Positions 18,757 to 27,765 of a stretch of DNA of 64,000 bases are shown here, one piece after another. The stretch spans positions 124,001 through 188,000 of the forward strand of contig NZ_CADIKH010000010.1 of assembly GCF_902859855.1 (NCBI RefSeq), read 5' to 3'. The translations under genes were made by a program, and so were the position numbers. A model generated the notes under the pieces. The model ran no database searches. It had not been told where the DNA came from and worked only from the letters and a program-made list of their open reading frames with translations. This DNA is from Paraburkholderia humisilvae. Lineage in GTDB: Bacteria > Pseudomonadota > Gammaproteobacteria > Burkholderiales > Burkholderiaceae. The stretch's first letter is position 1. Each line of letters begins with the position of its first letter.

Positions 18757-19335
18757 ATGCAAGTCAGAGCCGTAGCGCCGCGGCGCATGGTCGTCGGCAT
18801 CAGCGGTGCGTCGGGCGTCGTATACGGCGTGCGGCTGCTGCAACTGCTAAGGCAGATGGAGATCGAAACGCATCTGGTGATGAGCCGTTCCGCGCAAGTC
18901 ACGCTCGCGCACGAGTCAGACTACAGTGTCGCGGACGTGCGCGCGCTCGCCACCGTCTGCTATTCGAATACCGACATCGGCGCCGCCATTTCGAGCGGCT
19001 CGTTTCCCGTCATGGGCATGATCGTCGCGCCCTGCTCGATCAGGACGCTATCGGAAGTCGCGACAGGTGTGACGAGCGGGCTGCTGTCGCGCGCCGCGGA
19101 CGTGACGCTCAAGGAACGCCGCCGACTTGTGCTGATGGTGCGCGAAACGCCGTTGCATCTGGGACACCTGCGCAGCATGACGAGCGTCACCGAAGCGGGC
19201 GCGATCGTCTATCCACCGGTGCCGGCGTTCTACGCGAGTCCCGAATCGATCGACGACATGGTCGATCACACGCTCGGCCGGGTGCTCGATCTGTTCGGCA
19301 TCGAGACCTCGGTCGTGCACCGCTGGGGCATGTAG
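18757..19335 (+). CDS. UbiX-type flavin prenyltransferase
   Basis: Flavoprotein of 192 residues. UbiX/Pad1 enzymes prenylate FMN to make prenyl-FMN, the cofactor of UbiD decarboxylases. The N-terminal GISGASGVVYGVRLL binds FMN phosphate. The middle APCSIRTLSEVATGVTSGLL and ERRRLVLMVRETPLHLGHL match the prenyl-phosphate site. The start at ATG 18757 follows GGAGGA; a frame open further upstream lacks a ribosome-binding site. It starts the array that ends with a UbiD homologue at 28577, so it most likely supplies that enzyme rather than ubiquinone synthesis. Confidence 0.93.
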   Translation: MQVRAVAPRRMVVGISGASGVVYGVRLLQLLRQMEIETHLVMSRSAQVTLAHESDYSVADVRALATVCYSNTDIGAAISSGSFPVMGMIVAPCSIRTLSEVATGVTSGLLSRAADVTLKERRRLVLMVRETPLHLGHLRSMTSVTEAGAIVYPPVPAFYASPESIDDMVDHTLGRVLDLFGIETSVVHRWGM

Positions 19336-19473
19336 CGCCAGCCGCTGTGATGCACCGTCATTCATAAAATTGCTCGATGATCCGTTCGGATTCTTTTGCT
19401 TCTTAAGTGTTCGGCGTTGTTTTAAAGTTCATTCCAGTTTCAGCGGGTGATGCATTTAAAACAGCATTAAAAA

Positions 19474-19497
19474 GATTTATCGATAGACTGATAAATC
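19474..19497. promoter_or_regulatory. inverted repeat, candidate operator of the catabolic operon
   Basis: GATTTATC (19474-19481) and GATAAATC (19490-19497) are perfect 8-bp arms with an 8-bp spacer, about 47 bases before the monooxygenase start. CTCGATAAA follows at 19500-19508 as a possible third half-site. The position suits a promoter for genes from 19544 onward. Confidence 0.5.
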
Positions 19498-19543
19498 AAC
19501 TCGATAAAACGCGCCCCAACACGAAAAGAGGTTGATTCGACGA

Positions 19544-20731
19544 ATGAAGATAGTCATTGCGGGAGCCGGCATCGGCGGACTGACGGCAGGCGTTGCGTTA
19601 CTGAAGAAAGGCTTCGATGTCACCATTCTCGAACAGGCGCAGGCGCTCAAGGAGATCGGTGCGGGCGTGCAGCTGAGCCCGAACGCGACGCGCGTGCTAT
19701 ACCAGATCGGCGTCGGCAGCAAGCTCGAAGAACTTGCCTGCGAGCCGCCCGGCAAGCGCGTGCGCCTGTGGAATACCGGCCAGGCGTGGCGCCTGTTCGA
19801 TCTCGGCGCGGCATCGCGGGACATCTATGGCTATCCGTACTTCACGCTGCACCGTGCGGACCTGCATCAGGGGCTCGCCGACGCCGTGTATGCGCTGGCG
19901 CCCAATGCGATCCGTCTCGGCGAGAAAGTCGAGGGCGTGAAGCAACGCGGCGGGAAGGTTGAAGTCACAACGGTTCAGGGCACCGTCTACGAAGCCGACC
20001 TGCTGATCGGTGCCGACGGTGTGCATTCGCGCGTGCGGCGTGCGCTATTCGGCCCTGACGAACCGGTGTACTCCGGCGTGATGGCGTGGCGCGGGGTGAT
20101 CGACGCGGAAAAACTGCCGGACCACCTGCGCACGGCTTACGGCACGAACTGGGTCGGCCCAGGCGCACACGTGATTCACTACCCGTTGCGTGGCCACAAG
20201 CTTATCAACTTCGTCGGCGCAGTCGAGCGCGACGGCTGGCAAGTCGAATCGTGGTCGGAACGCGGCACGCTCGAAGAATGTCTGAACGATTTCGCGGGCT
20301 GGCACGACGATGTTCAAGCGCTGATCTCGGCGATCGACATCCCGTACAAGTGGGCGCTGATGGTGCGCGAACCGATGACGCGCTGGAGCGCCGACCATGT
20401 GACGCTACTCGGCGATGCCTGCCATCCGACGCTGCCCTTTCTCGCGCAAGGCGCCGGCATGGCGATCGAAGACGGTTACCTGATCGCGCGCTGCCTCGCG
20501 CGCTATACGGACGACTTGCCGCGCGCGCTGGCCCGCTACGAAGCATTGCGCGTCGATCGCACCGCGCGTGTCGTGCGCGGCTCGGCGGCCAACGCCGCGC
20601 GCTTTCATAACCCGCAGCTCGCGCATGCGGAAGGCGCCGCCGACTATGTCGACCGCGAATGGAGCGAAGAGCGCGTGAAAGAGCGCTACAACTGGCTGTT
20701 CGAATACAACGTCGACACCGTCGAAGTTTGA
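19544..20731 (+). CDS. FAD-dependent aromatic monooxygenase (salicylate/3-hydroxybenzoate hydroxylase-like)
   Basis: Group A flavoprotein monooxygenase of 395 residues, using NAD(P)H and O2 to hydroxylate an activated aromatic ring. The Rossmann GAGIGG motif is at residues 7-12. The middle DG motif (LIGADGVHSRVR) contacts FAD and NAD(P)H, and the GD motif (LLGDACHPTLPFLAQGAGMAIED) binds the flavin ribityl chain. The C-terminus WLFEYNVDTVEV resembles salicylate 1-hydroxylase and 3-hydroxybenzoate 6-hydroxylase relatives. The exact reaction is not predictable. ATG 19544 is used. The VOC gene follows after 66 bases, in the same orientation as all downstream catabolic genes. Confidence 0.9.
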   Translation: MKIVIAGAGIGGLTAGVALLKKGFDVTILEQAQALKEIGAGVQLSPNATRVLYQIGVGSKLEELACEPPGKRVRLWNTGQAWRLFDLGAASRDIYGYPYFTLHRADLHQGLADAVYALAPNAIRLGEKVEGVKQRGGKVEVTTVQGTVYEADLLIGADGVHSRVRRALFGPDEPVYSGVMAWRGVIDAEKLPDHLRTAYGTNWVGPGAHVIHYPLRGHKLINFVGAVERDGWQVESWSERGTLEECLNDFAGWHDDVQALISAIDIPYKWALMVREPMTRWSADHVTLLGDACHPTLPFLAQGAGMAIEDGYLIARCLARYTDDLPRALARYEALRVDRTARVVRGSAANAARFHNPQLAHAEGAADYVDREWSEERVKERYNWLFEYNVDTVEV

Positions 20732-20797
20732 GGTCCGAACCGCCCTGCGTTCCGGAAGTACAGACCGTTCAAGCCGGTCATGCAAAGGAGACGATAG

Positions 20798-21328
20798 ATG
20801 ACCACGATTCCCGCTGTCCTCGGTCTGCACCATTTCGCATGGCGCTGCCGCAATGCCGAGGAAACCCGTCATTTCTACGAGGACATCCTCGGTCTGCCGC
20901 TGACGCACGTGATCCGTCTCGATCGCGTACCGAGCACAGGTGAGCATTGCCCTTACGTGCACCTGTTTTTCGAACTGGCGGACGGTTCGAACATCGCATT
21001 CTTCGATCTCGGCGACAACACGGCCGCGCTGCCGTCGCCGAACACGCCCCCATGGGTCAATCACATCGCGTTCCGTCTCGCGACGCTCGGCGAGCTCGAT
21101 TCGATGAAGCAACGGCTCGTCCAGCATGACATTCAGGTGCTCGGCATCACCAATCACGAATTCGTGCGGTCGATCTATTTCTTCGATCCGAACGGCCTGC
21201 GCCTCGAGTTCACGGTAGTGGTCGCGAATGCCGAAACGCTCGAAGGCTATAAAATGCGGGCTCGCGGCACACTCGATGCATGGACCGCGGACCAGAAAAA
21301 AGCTGCGCCGGAGACACGCCCCGTATGA
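20798..21328 (+). CDS. single-domain VOC (vicinal oxygen chelate) family protein
   Basis: Protein of 176 residues with two beta-alpha-beta-beta-beta modules. Candidate metal ligands are His11 or His12 at the start of strand 1, His89 (WVNHIAF) and Glu137 (LRLEFT), the 2-His-1-carboxylate pattern of type I extradiol dioxygenases and glyoxalases. Its place between a ring hydroxylase and a fumarylacetoacetase suggests ring cleavage, but small VOC proteins also include isomerases and epimerases. The stop overlaps the next start (ATGA, 21325-21328), so the two are translationally coupled. Confidence 0.85.
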   Translation: MTTIPAVLGLHHFAWRCRNAEETRHFYEDILGLPLTHVIRLDRVPSTGEHCPYVHLFFELADGSNIAFFDLGDNTAALPSPNTPPWVNHIAFRLATLGELDSMKQRLVQHDIQVLGITNHEFVRSIYFFDPNGLRLEFTVVVANAETLEGYKMRARGTLDAWTADQKKAAPETRPV

Positions 21329-22692
21329 CCGCCCTGAATTCCACTCACGATCCCGCACTGCGCAGTTGGGTCGAAACAGCCAATCTGCCCGGTGCGGACT
21401 TTCCGATCCAGAATCTGCCGTTTGGCGCATTCGAACGCGACGGCGAGGTACGTACCGGCGTTGCGATCGGCGATCGTATCGTCGATCTGCAGGCGCTCCA
21501 CGAAGCAGCGCTTGTCGACGGCGATGCGGCCATTGCCTGTGCCGCCGCTTGCGGTGGCGCGCTTAACCGTTTGATGGCGCTCGAACCGCGCTATTCCGGC
21601 GCACTGCGCCGCGCGCTGTCCGCGCTATTGCGCAGCGATTCACCGCTGTTGCCGCAGGTCCAGCCGCGGGCGGCCGCGCTGCTGCCGCGCATCGCCGACG
21701 TCACGATGCGCCTGCCCTGCGAAATTGGCGACTACACCGATTTCCTGACATCGCTGCATCACACCGAGCGGCATGGCCGCTATAAGGGTCTGGCCGACCC
21801 CCTGCCGGCGGCCTTCAAGTCGCTGCCGATCGCCTATCACGGCCGTGCGTCGTCGCTGCGCGTAAGCGGCGGCGACGTGCGCCGTCCGCATGGACAGTAT
21901 CGCGACGCGCAAGGCCATGTTCGCTTCGGCCCTGCACCCGCGCTCGATTTCGAACTCGAACTCGCCGCCTTTATCGGCCGTGGGAACACGTTCACGCATC
22001 CGATCGCGATCGACGATGCGCACCAGCACATCTTCGGTTACTGCCTGCTGAACGATTGGTCCGCGAAAAGCATCCAGTGGTTCGAACAGGTGCTCGGTCC
22101 GTTCCTCGGCAAGAGTTTTCATTCGAGCCTGTCGCCGTGGATCGTTACGGCGGAGGCGTTGGCGCCGTTCCGCAAGCCGGCTCCTGCGCGTGGCGCAGGC
22201 GACGCTGCGCCGCTGCCGCATCTGCATGGCGCATTCGATCAGCAGCACGGCGGATTGAATGTCGAACTCGAAGCGTATCTGTCGACTGCGCAAATGCGCG
22301 CCGCCAGCACCGCGGCGGTTCGGATCACGCGCACGCATCTGGACAATCTGTATTGGACCTTCGCGCAGATGGTCACGCATCACGCGAGCAACGGCTGCAA
22401 TCTGCGCACCGGCGATCTGCTCGGCAGCGGCACGATTTCCGGCGCTGACGATCTGTCACGCGCCTGTCTGACCGAATTGACGAATGCAGGCAAAGACCCG
22501 TTGTCATTGCCGAACGGCGAAACACGCACCGCGCTCGAAGACGGCGACGAAGTGATTTTCCGCGCCCGCGCGGTGCAGCCGGGCGCTGTGACAATCGGCT
22601 TCGGCGAATGCCGTGGCACGATCGCGCCGGCATTCGACGCATCTGTTTCATCAGCGACATCCACGACGGTACGCAGCGAGGCACACGCATGA
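21325..22692 (+). CDS. fumarylacetoacetase family hydrolase
   Basis: Protein of 455 residues, close to full-length fumarylacetoacetases. An SH3-like N-terminal domain (FPIQNLPFGAFERDG) is followed by the hydrolase domain. Key parts are DYTDFLTSLHH (catalytic His region), YHGRASSL, DFELELAAF (metal-binding acids), NDWSAKSIQWFEQVLGPFLGKSF (metal Asp) and CNLRTGDLLGSGTISG. Fumarylacetoacetase cleaves a 1,3-diketo acid into fumarate and a short keto acid. No homogentisate dioxygenase gene is present here, so it probably acts on a related ring-cleavage product. It overlaps both neighbours by ATGA. Confidence 0.92.
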   Translation: MTALNSTHDPALRSWVETANLPGADFPIQNLPFGAFERDGEVRTGVAIGDRIVDLQALHEAALVDGDAAIACAAACGGALNRLMALEPRYSGALRRALSALLRSDSPLLPQVQPRAAALLPRIADVTMRLPCEIGDYTDFLTSLHHTERHGRYKGLADPLPAAFKSLPIAYHGRASSLRVSGGDVRRPHGQYRDAQGHVRFGPAPALDFELELAAFIGRGNTFTHPIAIDDAHQHIFGYCLLNDWSAKSIQWFEQVLGPFLGKSFHSSLSPWIVTAEALAPFRKPAPARGAGDAAPLPHLHGAFDQQHGGLNVELEAYLSTAQMRAASTAAVRITRTHLDNLYWTFAQMVTHHASNGCNLRTGDLLGSGTISGADDLSRACLTELTNAGKDPLSLPNGETRTALEDGDEVIFRARAVQPGAVTIGFGECRGTIAPAFDASVSSATSTTVRSEAHA

Positions 22693-23465
22693 CGGCCGTC
22701 AACGGATTCGTGCAAGTCGGTCACGGACCGTGCAAAGTACTCGTATTGTCCGGCTGGTTCGGCAGTTCGGCGGACTGGAAGGCCCTCGAGCCGGCGCTCG
22801 ATGTCGACAGCTTCACCTACGTATTCTTCGACTATCGCGGCTATGGTCAGTCGCTCGAACGCGACGGCGCGTTCACGTTCGCCGAAGTGGCGAGCGACGT
22901 GCTCGCGCTCGCCGATAATCTCGACTGGCAGCGCTTCAGTCTGATCGGCCACTCGATGGGCGGCATGGCGATGCAGCGCGTGCTGCTCGCCGCACCGCAT
23001 CGTATCGAACGGATGGCTGGCATTTCCGCGGTGCCCGCGTGCGGCTCGCGCATGGACGCGGCGCGCCTCGCCGGGTTCGGTGCGACCGTCAACGACGTGA
23101 CGAAACGCGCAGGCATCATCGCTTTTTCGACGGGCAATCGCCTTACGCCGCGCTGGAGCGCGCATCTTGCGAACCAATCGGTTCGGCTGTCGACGCGCGA
23201 AGCATTCGCCGGCTATCTGCCGGAATGGGCAACGCGCGACTTCTCGGCCGAACTGATCGGCAGCGCGGCCGCGCAGGTGCCGGTCAAACTCTTTATCGGC
23301 GAACACGATCCGACGCTCACCGCCGATCTGATGAACCGCACGTGGCTTGCGTGGTATCCGCACGCGACGCTCGAAACACTGGCGAACGCGGGCCACTACC
23401 CGATGTTCGAAGTGCCCGTTGCGCTTGCAACAAAGCTGGAAGACTGGCTGAAACAAACGACGTAG
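22689..23465 (+). CDS. alpha/beta hydrolase
   Basis: Protein of 258 residues with an alpha/beta hydrolase fold and intact triad: Ser89 in the GHSMGG nucleophile elbow, Asp207 (GEHDP) and His236 (GHYPMFE). The oxyanion region is LSGWFGSSADW. No signal peptide, so it is cytoplasmic. In ring-degradation operons such enzymes hydrolyse C-C bonds of ring-fission products, enol lactones or esters or amides. The start (ATG 22689) overlaps the fumarylacetoacetase stop, indicating coupled translation. Confidence 0.9.
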   Translation: MTAVNGFVQVGHGPCKVLVLSGWFGSSADWKALEPALDVDSFTYVFFDYRGYGQSLERDGAFTFAEVASDVLALADNLDWQRFSLIGHSMGGMAMQRVLLAAPHRIERMAGISAVPACGSRMDAARLAGFGATVNDVTKRAGIIAFSTGNRLTPRWSAHLANQSVRLSTREAFAGYLPEWATRDFSAELIGSAAAQVPVKLFIGEHDPTLTADLMNRTWLAWYPHATLETLANAGHYPMFEVPVALATKLEDWLKQTT

Positions 23466-23513
23466 CAATACCGTCCGCGTGCCGTGGTCCGGTATGCGGA
23501 CGCAGGAGACTCC

Positions 23514-24335
23514 ATGTACGAGACCACCTACCGGCGAGCGTCGACGCTCGAGGAAGCCGTCGCGTGGCTGCGCGAGCACGACGAAGCGCGGCCGCTGTCC
23601 GGCGGCATGACGCTGATCCCGACGCTCAAGCAGCGGCTCGCGGCGCCATCCCATCTGATCGACCTCACACGGATCGACGCGCTGCGAGGCATTGCCGTCG
23701 TCGACGGCGCGATGCGCATCGGCGCCCTGACGCGGCACGCGGAAGTCGCCGCTTCGCCAATGGTCGCCGCTGCAATCCCTGCGCTCGCGCAGCTCGCGAG
23801 CGTGATCGCCGATCCGCAGGTGCGCAATCGCGGCACGATGGGCGGATCGGTCGCGAACAACGATCCCGCCGCCGACTATCCGTCCGCCGTGCTCGCGCTA
23901 AACGCGCAGGTGATCACCTCCGAGCGGCGCATCGCCGCCGACGACTACTTCGTCGACACGTTCGAAACCGCGCTCGCGTCCGCCGAGCTTGTCACTGCCA
24001 TTGAATACACGATTCCGCTGCGCGCCGCGTATGCGAAGTTCCGGCAACCGGCTTCGGGCTATGCGGTGGTCGGCGTGTTCATCGCGCAGTATGCGGACGC
24101 GGTGCGCGTCGGCGTCACCGGTGCGGGCGCGTCGGTGTTCCGCTGGCGCGATGCGGAAGAGGCGCTAACTCGTGAGCTTTCCGAAGCATCGCTTGCCGCC
24201 GTGAAAGCGGACCCATCGACGTTGCCGGATGACGACAATGCGTCGGCCGCCTATCGTGCCCATCTGATCGAAACTTACGCGCGCCGCGCATTGCAGACGC
24301 TGCTCGCTCAACCGCTGCGCCCAGCCGCCCAATAG
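23514..24335 (+). CDS. molybdenum hydroxylase FAD-binding subunit (CoxM-like)
   Basis: Protein of 273 residues of the xanthine dehydrogenase/CO dehydrogenase medium-subunit family. It passes electrons from the iron-sulfur subunit to its FAD. The FAD-binding PCMH-type segments are LSGGMTLIPTLKQRL (about residues 33-47) and the second motif RNRGTMGGSVANNDPAADYP (about 105-124); the CoxM C-terminal domain follows. ATG 23514 follows AGGAG. The CoxG, CoxS and CoxL genes follow in order, the CO-dehydrogenase-like M-(G)-S-L layout. Confidence 0.93.
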   Translation: MYETTYRRASTLEEAVAWLREHDEARPLSGGMTLIPTLKQRLAAPSHLIDLTRIDALRGIAVVDGAMRIGALTRHAEVAASPMVAAAIPALAQLASVIADPQVRNRGTMGGSVANNDPAADYPSAVLALNAQVITSERRIAADDYFVDTFETALASAELVTAIEYTIPLRAAYAKFRQPASGYAVVGVFIAQYADAVRVGVTGAGASVFRWRDAEEALTRELSEASLAAVKADPSTLPDDDNASAAYRAHLIETYARRALQTLLAQPLRPAAQ

Positions 24336-24345
24336 GAGACGAATC

Positions 24346-24816
24346 ATGGAATTCACCGGATCGCAAACCATCGCCGCCTCTCGCGAGCAGGTGTGGCGCG
24401 GCTTGAACGATGCGGCCGTGCTGCAGGCCTGCGTGCCGGGCTGCGAGGCATTCACCGCGGAAAGCGACGACGAGTTCAAGGCAGTCGTAGTTGCGGCGGT
24501 CGGCCCCGTGAAGGCGCGCTTCAAAGGCACATTGCAGTTGTCCGACCGGGATGCACCGAATGGCTACAAGATTGCGGGCCACGGCGAAGGCGGCATCGCC
24601 GGCTTCGGCAAGATGACCGCGACGGTCACGCTCGCCGATGCGGAAGAAGGCGGCACGCTGCTGACCTACGTCGCCGAAGCGCAGGTGGGCGGCAAACTCG
24701 CGCAGATCGGTTCGCGGCTCGTCACGTCGGTCGCGAACAAGCTGGCGGCGGAGTTCTTCAAGCGCTTTAACGCGACGATGAGCGCGCCCGCGGAAGAAAC
24801 GAGCGCAGCAAAGTAA
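24346..24816 (+). CDS. CoxG-type carbon monoxide dehydrogenase accessory protein (SRPBCC fold)
   Basis: Protein of 156 residues, a START/SRPBCC-fold CoxG-family member. It opens MEFTGSQTIAASREQVWRGL, then VLQACVPGCEAF, VGPVKARFKGTL, the glycine-rich GEGGIAGFGKMTATV, and AQVGGKLAQIGSRLV, all characteristic of CoxG. Members are thought to aid membrane association or assembly of Mo hydroxylases. It lacks the long proline-rich C-terminal tail and membrane anchor of canonical CoxG. Ten bases separate it from the CoxM-like gene. Confidence 0.92.
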   Translation: MEFTGSQTIAASREQVWRGLNDAAVLQACVPGCEAFTAESDDEFKAVVVAAVGPVKARFKGTLQLSDRDAPNGYKIAGHGEGGIAGFGKMTATVTLADAEEGGTLLTYVAEAQVGGKLAQIGSRLVTSVANKLAAEFFKRFNATMSAPAEETSAAK

Positions 24817-24858
24817 GCGCGATTCGATGCGACCGAAATGGCAAGGAACAGGTGAATC

Positions 24859-25371
24859 ATGGTTGAAGTTCAGTTGCAGGTGAACGGCGTCGATGTCCGG
24901 CACGAAGTCCCGGACCAGACGCTGCTCGTCGAATTCCTGCGCGAGACGCTGCGCCTGACCGGCACGCACGTCGGCTGCGATACCAGTCAGTGCGGCGCAT
25001 GCACCGTCAATCTCGACGGCGTCTCCGTCAAGTCTTGTACGGTACTCGCCGCCCAGGCGAGCGGCGGACGCGTCGTGACCGTCGAAGGATTGAAGCCGAA
25101 CGAAGAAACCGGCCTGCATCCGGTGCAAAACGCGTTTGTGCAATGCCACGGACTGCAGTGCGGGTTCTGCACCCCTGGCATGATCATGGCGTGCGACTTC
25201 TACCTGCGCCAACCGCCGGCACTTGACGACGCAAGCATTTGCCACGGACTCGAAGGCAACATCTGCCGCTGTACCGGTTACGTGAACATCATCGAGGCGG
25301 TGCGGCACGCGGCACGCGAGATGTATCCGGGACAGGCAGGCGCAGCGCTCCAGGAGGATCCGCACTCATGA
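24859..25371 (+). CDS. molybdenum hydroxylase [2Fe-2S] subunit (CoxS-like)
   Basis: Protein of 170 residues with two [2Fe-2S] clusters that carry electrons from the molybdenum site to FAD. The plant-ferredoxin-like cluster uses Cys40, Cys45, Cys48 and Cys60 ([10 protein letters not shown]...C). The second cluster uses Cys101, Cys104, Cys136 and Cys138 (CGFCTPGM and ICRCTGY). No twin-arginine signal, so it is cytoplasmic. Its stop overlaps the start of the large subunit (ATGA at 25368-25371). Confidence 0.95.
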   Translation: MVEVQLQVNGVDVRHEVPDQTLLVEFLRETLRLTGTHVGCDTSQCGACTVNLDGVSVKSCTVLAAQASGGRVVTVEGLKPNEETGLHPVQNAFVQCHGLQCGFCTPGMIMACDFYLRQPPALDDASICHGLEGNICRCTGYVNIIEAVRHAAREMYPGQAGAALQEDPHS

Positions 25372-27704
25372 TCGGCAAACCGATACCGCGTGTCGAAGAT
25401 TTGCGCTTCGTCACCGGCCAGGGACAATACACCGACGATCTGCGCGTCGAAGGTCAGCTGTATGGGGCGTTTCTGCGTTCGCCTCATGCGCATGCGGCGC
25501 TCACTTCGATCGACACCCGCGCGGCACGCGAAGCGCCAGGTGTCGTCGCGGTGCTTGTGGGGCAGAACTATGTCGACGACGGCTTGCTCGGCTGCGATCA
25601 CGTGCCGAACCCGGTCGATGCGGTCGATGCGACGAGAAAGGCGTTCCTCACGTCGTTGACCGGTTCGATCTTCAATCAGCTGCATATTCCGCTGCCGGTC
25701 GACCGGGTCCGCTATGTCGGCGAAGCGATCGCGATGGTGGTCGCGCAAACCCCGCTGCAAGCGCGCAATGCGGCCGAAATGATCGAGGTCGATTACGACG
25801 TGCTCGACGCCGTGGTCAACGGCGCGGATGCGATGCGCGACGACGCGCCGCAATTGTGGGAAGGCGCGCCCGGCAATCTGTGTTTCCAGACCCAGATCGG
25901 CGATCGCGATGAGGCGCGCCGCATTCTCGCTCACGCGCATCATGTCGTGCAACGCGAGTTTCACCATAGCCGGCTCGTCAACTGCCAGATGGAGCCGCGC
26001 AGCGCGATCGGCGATTACGATGCGCGGACCGGCACCTATACGTTGATCTCCGGCAGCCAGGGCGCCGTACGTCAGAAACTCGTGCTCGCCGGCGCGCTGA
26101 AAGTGCCACCCGCGCAAGTACGCGTGGTCTGCCCGGATACCGGCGGCGGCTTCGGGCCGCGCTCGTTCGTCTACGTCGAGCAGCTGGCGGTTGTCTGGGC
26201 CGCGCGCCGCATCGGCCGCCCGGTCAAGTGGACGAGCGATCGCAGCGAAGCGTTCCTGTCCGACTATCAGGGCCGCGACCAGATCATCCGCTCCTCGATC
26301 GGCTTCTCGAAAGAAGGCCGCATTCTCGCGATCGACAACGAATGGATCGGCAACGTCGGCGCGCATACGGTGTCGTATGTGCCGATGTCGAACGGCACGC
26401 GCATCATGACCACCGTCTACGATGTGCCGGTCGCGGCCGTTCATGTCAGCGCGGTGCTGACCAACACGGTGCCGACCGCGCCCTATCGCGGCGCGGGGCG
26501 GCCCGAAGCGCACCACGTGATCGAGCGGATGCTCGATCTCGCCGCCGCGGAGCTCGGCGTCGACCGTGTCGAGATTCGCCGCCGCAATCTGATTGCACAC
26601 GACAAGCTGCCCTATCGCAGTCCGATGGGCCTGACCTACGACAGCGGCGAGTTCTCACGCAACATGGAACGCGCGCTGACGCTCGCCGAATGGGATAGCT
26701 TCGAAGCACGCCGCGCCGCATCGCGCGCACACGGCAAGCTGCGCGGCATTGGCCTCGCGAACTACATCGAGTCGCCGGTCGGCGCGCCGCGCGAGCGCAT
26801 CGAGCTGACCGTGCTGCCGGATGGACGGGTCGACATCGTGTCGGGCACCCAATCGACCGGGCAAGGGCACGAAACCACGTTCGCGCAAGTGATTGCTCAA
26901 CATCTCGGCGTGCCGATGTCCGTCGTGAAGCTGCGCACCGGCGATACCGCGTTCGTCAGCGTCGGCGGTGGCAGTCACTCGGATCGCTCGATGCGCCTAG
27001 GCGGCATGTTGCTCGTCGATACCGCCGCACAGATCATTGCGACCGGTAAGCGTGTCGCCGCGACACTGTTCGATATCGCCGACGAAAAAGTCGAATTTGC
27101 CGACGGCGAATTTATCGACGCCGCGTCGGGCCGCCGCACGAACCTGTTCGACATCGCGCGCGTCGTCGCGAGCGACGGCCTGCCTGGCGAGCCCTTGAAG
27201 AAGAAGCTCTATGCGGAAGCGGAAGTCAACACGCGCGTACCCGCCCACCCGACCGGTTCCGCCATCTGCGAGCTCGAGGTCGATCCGGATACCGGCATCG
27301 TCACGCTCGTCAATTACACATCGGTCGACGACGTCGGGCAGCCGATCAATCCGCTGATCGTCGAAGGCCAGGTGCACGGCGGCCTCGCGCAGGGGATCGG
27401 CCAGGCGCTATCGGAAACCTGCTATGTCGACCGTGAAACGGGCCAGGTGCTGACTGGCTCGTATATGGACTACGGCATGCCGCGCGCGGGCGTGGTGCCG
27501 CCGCTGCGCGTCGAACTGACCGAAGACCCGACGCACGGCAACCCGTTGCGTGTGAAAGGCGGCGGCGAAAGCGGCATTACGCCGGCCACCGCGACGATCT
27601 TCAACGCGCTTGCCGATGCATTGAAGGAGATCGGCAATGAAGAGCTCGCGATGCCTGCGACACCGAAGGTTGTTTGGGAGTACATCCATCGCGACGCCGC
27701 GTAA
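25368..27704 (+). CDS. molybdenum hydroxylase large subunit (CoxL-like, form II)
   Basis: Molybdopterin-binding catalytic subunit of 778 residues. Xanthine-oxidase-family enzymes hydroxylate a (hetero)aromatic carbon using water. The molybdenum-loop motif PYRGAGR (residues 372-378) is the form II type; true CO dehydrogenase has AYxCSFR, so CO oxidation is unlikely. GGGFGPR and TGQGHETTFAQV are the expected cofactor-binding segments, and Glu734 (GGGESG) is the expected catalytic base. Together with CoxM, CoxG and CoxS it should form a complete hydroxylase. The substrate is inferred only from context. Confidence 0.94.
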   Translation: MIGKPIPRVEDLRFVTGQGQYTDDLRVEGQLYGAFLRSPHAHAALTSIDTRAAREAPGVVAVLVGQNYVDDGLLGCDHVPNPVDAVDATRKAFLTSLTGSIFNQLHIPLPVDRVRYVGEAIAMVVAQTPLQARNAAEMIEVDYDVLDAVVNGADAMRDDAPQLWEGAPGNLCFQTQIGDRDEARRILAHAHHVVQREFHHSRLVNCQMEPRSAIGDYDARTGTYTLISGSQGAVRQKLVLAGALKVPPAQVRVVCPDTGGGFGPRSFVYVEQLAVVWAARRIGRPVKWTSDRSEAFLSDYQGRDQIIRSSIGFSKEGRILAIDNEWIGNVGAHTVSYVPMSNGTRIMTTVYDVPVAAVHVSAVLTNTVPTAPYRGAGRPEAHHVIERMLDLAAAELGVDRVEIRRRNLIAHDKLPYRSPMGLTYDSGEFSRNMERALTLAEWDSFEARRAASRAHGKLRGIGLANYIESPVGAPRERIELTVLPDGRVDIVSGTQSTGQGHETTFAQVIAQHLGVPMSVVKLRTGDTAFVSVGGGSHSDRSMRLGGMLLVDTAAQIIATGKRVAATLFDIADEKVEFADGEFIDAASGRRTNLFDIARVVASDGLPGEPLKKKLYAEAEVNTRVPAHPTGSAICELEVDPDTGIVTLVNYTSVDDVGQPINPLIVEGQVHGGLAQGIGQALSETCYVDRETGQVLTGSYMDYGMPRAGVVPPLRVELTEDPTHGNPLRVKGGGESGITPATATIFNALADALKEIGNEELAMPATPKVVWEYIHRDAA

Positions 27705-27765
27705 ATGACACCCACCCGAACTATCCACGCGCGGCTCCGACTCGAACTGAAACCAAGGAACTTGC

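Noticed and set aside
25278..26600. A 440-codon minus-strand frame opposite the CoxL-type gene
   Set aside because: It is Arg/Asp/His-rich antisense sequence; the plus strand carries the molybdenum-site motifs.
25368..27704. Carbon monoxide dehydrogenase large subunit
   Set aside because: The active-site loop is PYRGAGR (form II), not the AYxCSFR of CO-oxidising enzymes.
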